Source: Sphingomonas suaedae (GTDB taxonomy: Bacteria > Pseudomonadota > Alphaproteobacteria > Sphingomonadales > Sphingomonadaceae). Taken from it: a DNA stretch of 64,000 nucleotides. Positions within the stretch are counted from its first letter, which is position 1; each line of letters begins with the position of its first letter. The stretch covers positions 3,966,001 to 4,030,000 of the forward strand of contig NZ_CP042239.1 in assembly GCF_007833215.1 (NCBI RefSeq). The letters run 5' to 3'. Under the pieces are notes generated by a model. That model was not told where the DNA came from, ran no database searches, and saw only the letters and a program-made list of their open reading frames with translations. A program made the translations under genes and the position numbers. Shown here piece after piece: positions 8,938 to 16,561 of the stretch.

Positions 8938-10155
8938 TCAGCCTCTCTCCTCGACCAGTTCGGCGACGCGCTCTGCCGAGCCCGCGGCATAGGTCCAGCC
9001 CAGCGCACCATGGCCGCTGTTCGCGATCACGCCGGGCGCGATGGTCCGCGTGATCGGCAGCGAATCGGGCGTCATCGGGCGCAGACCCGCCCAGCTCGAT
9101 TCGATCGCGTCATAATCTGCCGCATCGGGCAGTGCAGCGCGCGCGCTTTCGACCAACGCCCCGAGCCGCTTGGGATCGACGCGCGTGTCCCGATTGCCCA
9201 ATTCTGCAAGGCCCGCAATCCGCATCCGGTTGCCCAGCCGGGCGAAGACGACGCGGTTGGCAACATCGGTGATGCTGACGCTGGGCGCCGCAGCGCCGGG
9301 CGGCGCGGTGATCGAATAGCCCTTCATCGGCTGCACCGGCAGCCGCACGCCCAGCTGGCGTGACAGGCGCGGCGCATCGACCCCGGCGGCAATCACGATC
9401 CGGTCGGCAGCAATCCGGCTGCCGTCGCGCGTAACGATCGCCGGACGCGCACCATTGGCCGAAAGCGTCGCGACCTCAGTGTCGAAACAGGCGCTGCCGC
9501 CTGCGCGCATCAGTGCTTCATGCGCGCTTACGCAGAAGCGGTGCGGATCGCCCACCTCCTCGCCCGCAGTGTGGAGCGCGCCGACGATCGCACCGCGCAC
9601 CGGCGCCAGCATCGGTTCGAGCGCGACCGCGCCATCGGGGTCGAGCAAGGTCTGGGCGATGCCGTTCGATTGTTTGAGCGCCATCATCTCGCGCGCCATC
9701 GTTAACGAGGCGTGCGAGCGGTAGAGGTGAATCTTGCCGGGAACGCCATGGCCGTAGTCGAGGCCGTGGCGCGCCGTCAGCGCCTGAAGCGCAACCCGCG
9801 ACCGGGCGGCAAGTTCGAGGCCAGCGATCGTGTTGCGGCGGAACCGTGCTGCCGATCCGTTGCGCAGAAAGGCGAGGCTCCACATCAGGAAATCGGGATC
9901 GAGACGCAGGTGAAAGCGCAACGCGTTGTCGAGACCGAGCAAAAGGCGCGGCACTTGCGCCACGGTGGCGGGGCTCGCCAGCGCATCGGTATAGGCATAG
10001 CTGAGCTGCGCGCCATTGGCGAAGGAGGTGCCGAGGCCGGGTCCCTGCGCCGCATCGATCACCGTCACGCGATGACCGCGATCGGCAAGCGTCAGCGCGG
10101 TCGCCATGCCGACCACGCCAGCGCCCAGCACGATCACGTCCTGAGACGCGGTCAT
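8938..10155 (-). CDS. dadA: FAD-dependent D-amino acid dehydrogenase (DadA-like)
   Basis: The start is ATG at 10155 (MTASQDVIVLGAG), preceded by a good ribosome site GAAGGA about seven bases upstream. A longer in-frame start at 10269 would add a non-conserved leader. The 405-residue protein opens with an FAD dinucleotide fold (VIVLGAGVVGMATALTL). It continues with the DadA-typical GTSFANGAQLSYAYTDALAS and ends with LRPMTPDSLPI and NSGHGALGWTYAAGS. DadA enzymes oxidise D-amino acids (D-Ala and others) to 2-oxoacids and ammonia, feeding electrons to the respiratory chain. It is the first catabolic gene of the cluster and matches the D-amino acid theme of the deacylase downstream. The gene symbol reflects family, not proven D-Ala specificity. 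Confidence 0.88.
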   Translation of the reverse strand: MTASQDVIVLGAGVVGMATALTLADRGHRVTVIDAAQGPGLGTSFANGAQLSYAYTDALASPATVAQVPRLLLGLDNALRFHLRLDPDFLMWSLAFLRNGSAARFRRNTIAGLELAARSRVALQALTARHGLDYGHGVPGKIHLYRSHASLTMAREMMALKQSNGIAQTLLDPDGAVALEPMLAPVRGAIVGALHTAGEEVGDPHRFCVSAHEALMRAGGSACFDTEVATLSANGARPAIVTRDGSRIAADRIVIAAGVDAPRLSRQLGVRLPVQPMKGYSITAPPGAAAPSVSITDVANRVVFARLGNRMRIAGLAELGNRDTRVDPKRLGALVESARAALPDAADYDAIESSWAGLRPMTPDSLPITRTIAPGVIANSGHGALGWTYAAGSAERVAELVEERG

Positions 10156-10306
10156 GTCCGGTCCTTCGCAATAGTGCGGCGCGTAATCAGAACCTGTCTC
10201 CCCCGACGCGCGGTGCACGAGAATGTCAATCGCGGCGCGTTCGGAGAAGCTATCGTGCGCCGGGCGCAAGAAAATCGTCGAATCCGTCGATGGGTATAAC
10301 TTCAGT

Positions 10307-11203
10307 CTATGCTTTTTCGCGATTCTCGACCAGAACCTGCTCGAGCGTGCGCAGGAACTGGCGCGCGGCGCGAGACGGCTGGCGCTCCTCCAGCGTCGCC
10401 CAGGAAATGGTGAAGCGCAGCGGCGGGTTGGTGGGCAGCGCGGTAAAGCCTGGTGCGCGCCAGGCGCGGGCGGTGAATTCGTCGATCACGGTAATCCCGC
10501 GCTCAAGCTGGGCGAGCCGCGCAGCGATGAAGAACGTCTGTACCGACACCGATTCACGGAACGCGATGCCGCGCGTGCGCGCCGCCTCGGTCAGCACGGC
10601 GCCGATCGGCCCGGCGGCGGCGACGCCGATCACGTCGCGGTCGGCGAGCAGCTCCAGCGGGAAGCGCGGACCGGGGTTGGGAAATTCGCCTTCCGGGAAT
10701 TGAACCACCAGTTCGCCCTCGGCCAGCACCTGACGGGTCAGACGCGGATGCGGGGGCGGGGTATAGGCGATGGCGAGATCGAGTTCGCGCTCGATCAGCG
10801 ATCGGACGAGATCGTCGTGATGATGGGTATGCACCTCGAACGTCACGCGCGGCCAGTCGCGGCGGAACTGCGCCATCGCCTGGGGCACGATGTCGAGCGC
10901 GAGGCTGGGGACGATACCGAGCCGGATATGCCCGCCGCCCGAATGCGAGAGGTTGCGCGCGGTTTGTTGCAGCGTATTCAGCCGGTCGAACACGTCGCCC
11001 GCCTCGCGCATCAGTGCATGTGCCTCGTCGGTCGGGACCAGTCGCCCGCGTGACAGCTGGAACAGGCGAAAGCCGAGATTGTCCTCGGCATGGTGCAGCG
11101 TCTTCGACACCGATGGCTGCGACACGCCGAGCGCGCGCGCCGCCGCGCTGATCGTCCCATGGACATAGACCGCGTGGAAAATCTCGAACTGGCGCAGGCG
11201 CAT
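10307..11203 (-). CDS. LysR-family transcriptional regulator
   Basis: The start is ATG at 11203 (MRLRQFEIFHAVY), where LysR homology begins. Upstream in-frame ATGs lie inside a palindromic repeat and are unlikely. The 298-residue protein has an N-terminal winged helix-turn-helix (ISAAARALGVSQPSVSKTLHHAE, about residues 16-38). A periplasmic-binding-protein-like effector domain follows (RLGIVPSLALDIVP onwards). LysR proteins usually control adjacent genes in response to a pathway metabolite. The gene is 151 bases upstream of dadA on the same strand, so that gap may hold the cluster promoter and a LysR site. Effector and autoregulation are unknown. The gene ends normally with no frameshift. Confidence 0.92.
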   Translation of the reverse strand: MRLRQFEIFHAVYVHGTISAAARALGVSQPSVSKTLHHAEDNLGFRLFQLSRGRLVPTDEAHALMREAGDVFDRLNTLQQTARNLSHSGGGHIRLGIVPSLALDIVPQAMAQFRRDWPRVTFEVHTHHHDDLVRSLIERELDLAIAYTPPPHPRLTRQVLAEGELVVQFPEGEFPNPGPRFPLELLADRDVIGVAAAGPIGAVLTEAARTRGIAFRESVSVQTFFIAARLAQLERGITVIDEFTARAWRAPGFTALPTNPPLRFTISWATLEERQPSRAARQFLRTLEQVLVENREKA

Positions 11204-11227
11204 CGCGCTATGCCGATTTAGCAAGGC

Positions 11228-11307
11228 GGTACCGGCCCGCTCCCCCATCCGGCCACCCAACGACAGTGTATTCTATGGGTGGCCGGGTGGGGGAGCGGGC
11301 CGGTGCC
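11228..11307. repeat. type B palindromic repeat, copy 1
   Basis: Two 32-base arms (11228-11259 and 11276-11307) are inverted copies with only two differences, both of which remain G-U pairs in RNA. They are separated by a 16-base spacer. Each arm contains GGCCCGCTCCCCCA or its complement. The element lies between the PhyH-like gene and the LysR gene. A second full copy is at 14789-14872 and a half copy at 44496-44523. The right flank continues into GCTTCAGCGCAGCTGA, related to the flank of the half copy. It could act as a bidirectional terminator or a REP-like mobile palindrome. Confidence 0.85.
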
Positions 11308-11331
11308 GCTTCAGCGCAGCTGAGCGCGATT

Positions 11332-12156
11332 CTAAACATAATGCGGTTCGGGATTTTCGTGCAGCGCCTCGTAATGGACCAGCACGGGCTCCGGGCCGAG
11401 CGGGACCGGCTTGCCGTCGCGGAATGCCCATTCGCCGCGGTCGCAATCCTGCGCGCGGACATAGCCGTTGATGTAGAGGCGGCGTTGGTGATCGGCACTG
11501 TTCCGACCCGATCCATGGACCAGATAGGGGTTCCACATCGCGATATCGCCCGGTTCCATCTCCAGATCGATCACATCGGCGGGGTCGATCCCGGCGTCGC
11601 GCAGCCAGTCGTCGCTCATCTCGGTCCCCAGCACCTCGGTCGAGGTGTCGAGCGCGAGCGGACCGGCGCGGTGGCTGTTGGGGATCATCCGCATCGCCCC
11701 GCTCGCCCGGGTGTGTTGATCGATCGCGAGGCCGGTCTGGATGTAGGACTCCCCCAGGTTGCGATAGGCCGCATCGGGTTTGCGGAAACGCGAATCCTGA
11801 TGCCAGGCGAAATCTCCCTTCGACCCCGGCGCCTTCCAGTGAAGCTGGTTGATGATCTGCTTGAGGTCGGTCCCGATCAGCGGGGCGAGCAGGTCGAGCC
11901 AGCGCGGGTCGAGGCGCACCGAATCGAGCACCCGGTTGTGATAGGACGGCCATTGTACCATCGGCACGATCGGCGTGCCGTCCTCGCCAGCGCGGACGTT
12001 GTAGAACAGGTTGCCGTGGCGGAACGGGCGGCCATGCGCGACCCCCTCGGCATGGACGGCATCGATTGCTTCGCCGATCCGTTTGATTTCGTCTTTTGAG
12101 AAAACGCCCCGAACGATGGCATAGCCCCGATCGCGATACGCAGCGACTTGGTTCAT
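11332..12156 (-). CDS. phytanoyl-CoA dioxygenase (PhyH) family protein
   Basis: The start is ATG at 12156 (MNQVAAYRDRG), with a GGAGG ribosome site seven bases upstream. A longer frame extends to 12375 but is low-complexity and lacks family similarity. The 274-residue product is a PhyH-type Fe(II)/2-oxoglutarate dioxygenase. The metal facial triad is visible as WHQD (His119, Asp121) and LVHGSG (His214), followed by a downstream Arg in HQRRLY for 2-oxoglutarate. MRMIPNSHRAG and MEPGDIAMWN are also family-typical. Such enzymes hydroxylate diverse small molecules, including lipids, amino-acid derivatives and secondary metabolites. The gene has no obvious operon partner, lying between a type B repeat and small lipoproteins, so the substrate is unknown. 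Confidence 0.88.
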   Translation of the reverse strand: MNQVAAYRDRGYAIVRGVFSKDEIKRIGEAIDAVHAEGVAHGRPFRHGNLFYNVRAGEDGTPIVPMVQWPSYHNRVLDSVRLDPRWLDLLAPLIGTDLKQIINQLHWKAPGSKGDFAWHQDSRFRKPDAAYRNLGESYIQTGLAIDQHTRASGAMRMIPNSHRAGPLALDTSTEVLGTEMSDDWLRDAGIDPADVIDLEMEPGDIAMWNPYLVHGSGRNSADHQRRLYINGYVRAQDCDRGEWAFRDGKPVPLGPEPVLVHYEALHENPEPHYV

Positions 12157-12238
12157 CACGGCCTCCGGACGCGCACAACGCGCACGCACGAGGCTTTCAC
12201 CGCCCGCGAGCGTCGTCAAGCGGGTCCGGCGCGTCCCG

Positions 12239-12409
12239 TCATTCGGGCGTGGAGTCGGCGTCCTGCGGATCCGGATCGGTGGCGTTGATGTCGAGCGTGT
12301 CGGCGGCCTGGTTGAGTTCGGCGGCTTCCCCGGCGGTGACGCCGGTCGTGTCGTCGGTGGCATTGCAGGCCGCAAGCGCGAGCAGCGGCAGCATCAGATA
12401 AGCGCGCAT
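12239..12409 (-). CDS. tiny lipoprotein, 56 residues
   Basis: This short frame begins with ATG at 12409, preceded by a G-rich ribosome site (GGGGGGG). It encodes a classic lipoprotein signal, MRAYLMLPLLALAAC, with lipobox Cys15. The remaining mature peptide of about 41 residues is acidic and rich in Asp, Thr and Ala. No functional family is recognised. It lies 50 bases downstream of another small lipoprotein gene on the same strand, and both mature parts are Ala/Asp-rich, so they may be co-transcribed and related in role at the cell envelope. The clean lipobox and ribosome site favour a real gene despite its size. Confidence 0.65.
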   Translation of the reverse strand: MRAYLMLPLLALAACNATDDTTGVTAGEAAELNQAADTLDINATDPDPQDADSTPE

Positions 12410-12459
12410 GGCCCCCCCAGGGCTGGTCGGGGCCGCCCGGCGGGCGACCCCGGCCGGAT

Positions 12460-12735
12460 TTACTTGTCGAGTTCGTCCTCGGCGGCGTCGGCGGCGTTGC
12501 CGACATCCGACGCCTCTTGCTCGATCGCATCGCCGGTGCTGTCGGCGGCGTTTTCGGCGGCGCCCAGCGCGCTGTCGGTCGCGGCTTCGACGTCGTCGGC
12601 GGCCTCGCTCATCGTCGCATTCGCATCGGCGCCAATCGCTTCGGCGGCCTCGGCAGTCTCGTTTTGCGCCTTGTCGCTACATGCGGCGAGGCCGAGCGCC
12701 GCAACTGCGGCGAGGGGAAGAAAGACTCGTTTCAT
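12460..12735 (-). CDS. small Ala/Asp/Glu-rich lipoprotein
   Basis: The 91-residue protein starts with the lipoprotein signal MKRVFLPLAAVAALGLAAC, lipobox Cys19. The mature part is almost entirely Ala, Asp, Glu, Asn and Thr in a pattern compatible with an extended amphipathic helix (for example AEAAEAIGADANATMSEAAD). Composition recalls entericidin-like or other small envelope lipoproteins of alphaproteobacteria, but I do not recognise a specific family. A ribosome site AGAGGAG lies just upstream (complement of CTCCTCT). It is divergent from the trcR gene and is followed by a second tiny lipoprotein gene. A structural or stress role in the envelope is possible but not shown. Confidence 0.8.
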   Translation of the reverse strand: MKRVFLPLAAVAALGLAACSDKAQNETAEAAEAIGADANATMSEAADDVEAATDSALGAAENAADSTGDAIEQEASDVGNAADAAEDELDK

Positions 12736-12870
12736 GAATGCTCCTCTCTGAAACTCTTCGGTTGGTGCGCGTCAGGACGCCCGAGCCGAGTCTAGGTTCC
12801 CTTGCCGGGCAGGGCAACCGGCGGCGGCGATGGGGCCAAAAGGCTTGCCTCGCGACCCCCATGCGCGTAA

Positions 12871-12907
12871 ATCACGTGCTGTGATCGGCCGCCCGGTGAG
12901 GGCGGCC
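12871..12907 (+). promoter_or_regulatory. palindrome and hairpin in the leader of the DUF1013 gene
   Basis: A perfect inverted repeat ATCAC-N5-GTGAT (12871-12885) is followed at once by a perfect 8-bp stem GGCCGCCC / GGGCGGCC with a five-base loop (12887-12907) and then CTTATTGTTT. Both lie 25-60 bases upstream of the GTG start at 12932, in the gap shared with the divergent lipoprotein gene. The first could be an operator and the second an mRNA leader hairpin or weak terminator. No known regulator is assigned. Confidence 0.4.
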
Positions 12908-12931
12908 CTTATTGTTTCTGGAGACTTTGAC

Positions 12932-13591
12932 GTGGCCCAGCCGCTGATGCCGCACGCGACCGCTTCCTGGCTGGTCGACAATACCGCGCTCTCGTTCGAT
13001 CAGATCGCCGAATTCTGTGGCCTTCACATTCTGGAGGTTCAGGCGATCGCGGACGACACCGCCGCGACCAAGCTGACCGGGCGCGATCCGGTCCGCGCGC
13101 ATGAGCTGACGATGGAGGAAATCGAAAAGGGCCAGGCAGACCCCGATTACCGCCTGAAGATGAGCAAGGGCCCCGATCAGGTGCGCCGCACAAAGGGGCC
13201 GCGCTACACGCCGGTAAGCAAGCGTCAGGACAAGCCCGACGGCATCGCCTGGATCATCCGCAACCATCCCGAGATCAGCGACGGCGCGATCGGCAAGCTG
13301 ATCGGCACCACCCGCACGACCATCGCCGCGATCCGCGACCGCACCCATTGGAACATCGCCAACATCGTGCCGAAGGATCCGGTGACGCTGGGCCTGACCA
13401 GCCAGCGCGAACTGGACGCGGCGGTGGCGAAGGCGGCGAAGGCCGCAGGGATCGAGGCGCCAGTCGTCGACGCACGGCTGGAGGGCGACCGCGAGGCGCT
13501 GCTCGAGCAGTTGCGTGCCGAGCGCGAGGCGGCGTCGCGCGAGGGCGGACCGGCGGTCGATTACGATCGCGACACCCTGTTCAAGAGCTGA
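12932..13591 (+). CDS. trcR: DUF1013 protein, TrcR-type cell-cycle transcriptional regulator
   Basis: The start is GTG at 12932 (MAQPLMPHATASWLVDN), with a GGAG ribosome site eight bases upstream; an ATG at 12830 would extend into non-conserved sequence. The 219-residue product matches the DUF1013 family. An N-terminal helical region contains LSFDQIAEFCGLHILEVQAI. A second helix-turn-helix-like region contains EISDGAIGKLIGTTRTTIAAIR, which fits DNA binding. The family is widespread in alphaproteobacteria and is named for a cell-cycle transcriptional regulator. The C-terminal third is charged and Ala-rich, consistent with a coiled coil. It is monocistronic or leads into the MBL gene 82 bases downstream. 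The assignment rests on recalled family resemblance. Confidence 0.82.
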   Translation: MAQPLMPHATASWLVDNTALSFDQIAEFCGLHILEVQAIADDTAATKLTGRDPVRAHELTMEEIEKGQADPDYRLKMSKGPDQVRRTKGPRYTPVSKRQDKPDGIAWIIRNHPEISDGAIGKLIGTTRTTIAAIRDRTHWNIANIVPKDPVTLGLTSQRELDAAVAKAAKAAGIEAPVVDARLEGDREALLEQLRAEREAASREGGPAVDYDRDTLFKS

Positions 13592-13673
13592 CCGCACACC
13601 GATTTTCGGTGTTACGGTATCCCAACGGCGCGTGGACTCGACAAGCGGGTCCCGCGCCGTCAATGGTTCGGGT

Positions 13674-14771
13674 ATGGCCGAACCCGCATTTTCACCCGAT
13701 GCTTCGCTGAGCCAGGACGAGAGCTTCGTCGCGACCAGCCATCGCGGGCTGACCTATCCGCTGGGTGGACGTACCCCCGCTGTCGGGGAAGCGATTTCGG
13801 TGGCGCGTGGAGTGGACTGGGTTCGCATCCCGATGGCGGGGCCGCTCGACCATATCAATTGTTGGCTGCTCGCCGATGGCGATACGACGACGATCGTCGA
13901 TACCGGCCTCAACGTCGATCCATCGGTCGATGCATGGCGCGCGCTTTTCGACGCGCAGCCGCTCGCGAAGCGGCCGCCGGGGCGGGTGATCTGTACCCAT
14001 TTCCATCCCGATCACACCGGGCTAGCCGGATGGCTGGCGCGCAAGTTCGACGCCCGGATCTGGATGACGCGCGGCGAATGGCTGACCATCCGCGTGCTGA
14101 CCGCCGATGCCCGCGACGCTGTGCCGGACGAGCAGATCGCATTCTGGCGTGCCGCCGGGTGGGACGGTGCACAGATCGCCGAGGCGTCCGGCAAGGGCTT
14201 TGGACGGATGCGGCGGATGATCGCGCCGCTGCCTTTGGGCTATCGCCGGATCGTCGATGGCGATCGGCTCGCGATCGGCGACGCGACATGGCAGGTGGTG
14301 GTGGGATCGGGGCATTGCCCGGAGCACGCTTGTCTGTGGAACGCTGCCGACGGCGTGCTGATCGCCGGGGATCAGGTGCTGCCGCGGATCAGCTCCAACG
14401 TATCGCTGGGGGTGAGCGAGCCCGAAGCCGATCCGCTGGGCGAATGGCTGGCATCGATCGACCGGCTGATGGAGTTGCCCGCAGATCTGCTGGTGCTGCC
14501 CGCCCATGGCGAGCCGTTCACCGGCCTGCATGTCCGCCTCGCCGCGCTGCGCGACGAGCATCTGAAGCGGCTCGACATTCTCCATGCGCATCTCACCGAA
14601 CCGCGCCGCGCGGTCGATTGTTTCGGGCGGATGTTCCGGCGCAGGATCGAGGGCGACATGCTCGGCCTCGCCAGCGGCGAGACGCTGGCCCATCTGCGGC
14701 GGCTGGAGGTCGAGGGACGGGCGACGCGCGACGTGCGCGACGGAGTGTGGTGGTTTCGCGCGAAGACCTAG
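13674..14771 (+). CDS. MBL-fold metallo-hydrolase
   Basis: The start is ATG at 13674 (MAEPAFSPDASLSQDE), giving 365 residues; the ribosome site is weak. The metallo-beta-lactamase fold is shown by THFHPDHTG (His109, His111, Asp113, His114), the later GSGHCPEHACLW and IAGDQVLPRIS, and the C-terminal PAHGEP. These supply a binuclear zinc site. A winged-helix-like C-terminal region (LEVEGRATRDVRDGVWWF) follows, as in LACTB2-like and other broad hydrolases. There is no signal peptide, so it is cytoplasmic. Substrate is unknown; neighbours give no pathway. The gene ends just before a type B palindromic repeat that may serve as its terminator. Confidence 0.9.
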   Translation: MAEPAFSPDASLSQDESFVATSHRGLTYPLGGRTPAVGEAISVARGVDWVRIPMAGPLDHINCWLLADGDTTTIVDTGLNVDPSVDAWRALFDAQPLAKRPPGRVICTHFHPDHTGLAGWLARKFDARIWMTRGEWLTIRVLTADARDAVPDEQIAFWRAAGWDGAQIAEASGKGFGRMRRMIAPLPLGYRRIVDGDRLAIGDATWQVVVGSGHCPEHACLWNAADGVLIAGDQVLPRISSNVSLGVSEPEADPLGEWLASIDRLMELPADLLVLPAHGEPFTGLHVRLAALRDEHLKRLDILHAHLTEPRRAVDCFGRMFRRRIEGDMLGLASGETLAHLRRLEVEGRATRDVRDGVWWFRAKT

Positions 14772-14788
14772 TGTTCGGCTTCGCCGAA

Positions 14789-14872
14789 GCGGCACCGGCC
14801 CGCTCCCCCACCCGGCCACCCATCTAGGATACTCTGCTTGGGTGGCCGGGTGGGGGAGCGGGCCGGTGCCGC
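14789..14872. repeat. type B palindromic repeat, copy 2 (perfect 34-bp arms)
   Basis: Arms 14789-14822 and 14839-14872 are exact inverted repeats of 34 bases around a 16-base spacer, the same spacer length as copy 1 at 11228-11307. Arm sequence includes CACCGGCCCGCTCCCCCACC. It is flanked on the left by the small palindrome TTCGGCTTCGCCGAA. It follows the MBL gene by 17 bases and precedes the dienelactone hydrolase gene, so it could terminate transcription. Confidence 0.9.
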
Positions 14873-14947
14873 GCGGTTTCAGTGTAACTGAAACTGACTC
14901 TGGGATAGCGTTGCGCCGCCGGGGACGCGATTCTGGAGAGCGACGCG

Positions 14948-15811
14948 ATGTGCGATGATCTGACCAACGCCGATAACGAGAAGTTCCTGAAGGGCGTGAC
15001 CCGGCGCGAGTTCGGCGCGATGGCCGGCGCGGCCGGGCTTGCCGCCCTGCTGCCCGCGCCCGCCAACGCCAAGGAGGTTAAGGGCCGCGATGTAACGTTC
15101 GCGACGCCCCATGGCACCGCAGACGGCTATTTCGCCGCCCCGAGCAGTGGCAAGCATCCGGCGGTTCTGGTGTGGCCCGACGTGATGGGAATTCGCCCCG
15201 CCTTCCGCCAGATGGGCGAGCGGCTGGCGCAATCGGGCTATGCGGTGCTGACGGTCAATCCCTTTTACCGGTCGGTGAAGGGTCAGTTTCTCCAGCCGGG
15301 CGAAAGCTATGCCGACCCCGCAGTGCGCGCGAAGATCGGGCCATGGCGGGCGCTGCTGACGCCCGAGGCGGTGGTCAGCGACGCGGCGGCCTATATCGGC
15401 TGGCTCGATGAACAGGCCGAGGTCGATGTGAAGCGCGGCGTCGGAACCACCGGCTATTGCATGGGCGGCCCGTTCACGATGCGCACCGCGGCGGCGCTGC
15501 CCGGCCGGGTGAAGGGCGGGGCGTCCTTCCATGGCGGCGGGCTGGCCACTGACAAGCCGGATAGCCCGCATTTGCTGGTGCCCAAGATGAAGGCACGCTT
15601 CCTGGTCGCGGTCGCGGAGAATGACGACAAGCGCAATCCGCAGGAGAAGGAGCTGGTGCGCAAGGCATTCGCCGATGCCGGGCTTCCCGCCGAGATCGAG
15701 GTCTATGAGGGCGCGATGCACGGCTGGTGCCCCCCTGACAGCCAGGTGTACAATCAGGTCCAGGCCGAGAAGGCGTGGAACCGGTTGCTGGAGACATTCA
15801 AGACGCTGTGA
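14948..15811 (+). CDS. dienelactone hydrolase family protein with Tat signal
   Basis: The 287-residue protein begins with a twin-arginine signal (TRREFGAMAGAAGLAALL, Arg19-Arg20), so it is exported folded to the periplasm. The alpha/beta-hydrolase core has the dienelactone-hydrolase nucleophile motif GYCMGG (Cys171), an acidic residue around VAENDDKRNP and the catalytic His in EGAMHGW. WPDVMGIRPAFRQMGERLA is typical of the family. Classical members hydrolyse dienelactone in chloroaromatic degradation, but the exported Tat versions in sphingomonads have no firm substrate. The ribosome site is GGAG ahead of ATG 14948. The following gene, a GST, lies 65 bases downstream and may be co-transcribed. 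Confidence 0.92.
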   Translation: MCDDLTNADNEKFLKGVTRREFGAMAGAAGLAALLPAPANAKEVKGRDVTFATPHGTADGYFAAPSSGKHPAVLVWPDVMGIRPAFRQMGERLAQSGYAVLTVNPFYRSVKGQFLQPGESYADPAVRAKIGPWRALLTPEAVVSDAAAYIGWLDEQAEVDVKRGVGTTGYCMGGPFTMRTAAALPGRVKGGASFHGGGLATDKPDSPHLLVPKMKARFLVAVAENDDKRNPQEKELVRKAFADAGLPAEIEVYEGAMHGWCPPDSQVYNQVQAEKAWNRLLETFKTL

Positions 15812-15876
15812 TGCGGGGTTGACCCGCGCAGGGCAATCGTTCCTACTCTGTTCCTGCCCGACTCGGAGGGAAGACC

Positions 15877-16503
15877 ATGACGCTCACGCTCTATACCAAC
15901 CCCATGTCGCGCGGGCGGATCGCCCGCTGGATGCTGGAGGAAAGCGGCGCCGATTATGAAACAGTCGTCGTAGATTGGGCGAACAAATCGCCCGAATTTC
16001 TGGCGGTGAACCCGATGGGGAAGGTGCCGACAATCGACCATGACGGGGTCGTCGTCACCGAATGCGCGGCGATCTGCGCCTATCTCGCCGATGCCTTTCC
16101 CGCCGCAAGGCTGGCGCCGCCGGTCGAGGCGCGGGGCGCCTATTATCGCTGGCTGTTCTTCGCCGCCGGGCCGCTTGAACAGGCGGTGACGAGCAAGGCG
16201 ATGGGTTGGGACGCGGGCGCCGACCCGCAGAAACAGGGGATGCTGGGCTTCGGCAATTTCGACCGGACGATCGATACGCTGGAGGCGGCGGTGAAGGCGG
16301 CGGGCGACGGCTGGCTGGCGGCGGATCACTTCACCGCGGCGGACCTGTATGTCGGCGCGCATCTCTCCTGGGGAACGCAGTTCGGCACGATTCCCAAGCG
16401 CGACGCGTTCGTGGCGTTTGTCGCGCGGGTGCAGGGCCGCGAGGCGGCGCAGCGGGCCAATGCGAAGGACGATGCGCTGATGCCCGCGGCGGAAGCAGGC
16501 TGA
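15877..16503 (+). CDS. glutathione S-transferase family protein
   Basis: The start is ATG at 15877 with GGAGGGAAG just upstream. The 208-residue protein has an N-terminal thioredoxin-like domain (TLTLYTNPMSRGRIARWML, then NPMGKVPTIDHDG and the glutathione-binding TECAAIC). An all-helical C-terminal domain follows (HFTAADLYVGAHLSWG, the N-capping box region). The likely catalytic Ser/Cys position falls in NPMSRG. It is cytosolic. Possible jobs are glutathione conjugation or peroxide/aldehyde detoxification; no pathway partner is adjacent apart from GFA-type genes that are also thiol related. This is one of three GST-family genes in the window. Confidence 0.92.
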   Translation: MTLTLYTNPMSRGRIARWMLEESGADYETVVVDWANKSPEFLAVNPMGKVPTIDHDGVVVTECAAICAYLADAFPAARLAPPVEARGAYYRWLFFAAGPLEQAVTSKAMGWDAGADPQKQGMLGFGNFDRTIDTLEAAVKAAGDGWLAADHFTAADLYVGAHLSWGTQFGTIPKRDAFVAFVARVQGREAAQRANAKDDALMPAAEAG

Positions 16504-16561
16504 CTCTGGCCCCGCAGACGCGGTAAGTCCCGACTTATCGATCGGCCGGGGGTATCTTGGA

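Noticed and set aside
11204..11260. Upstream in-frame start for the LysR gene at 11260
   Set aside because: It lies in the type B palindrome; LysR homology starts at the ATG at 11203.
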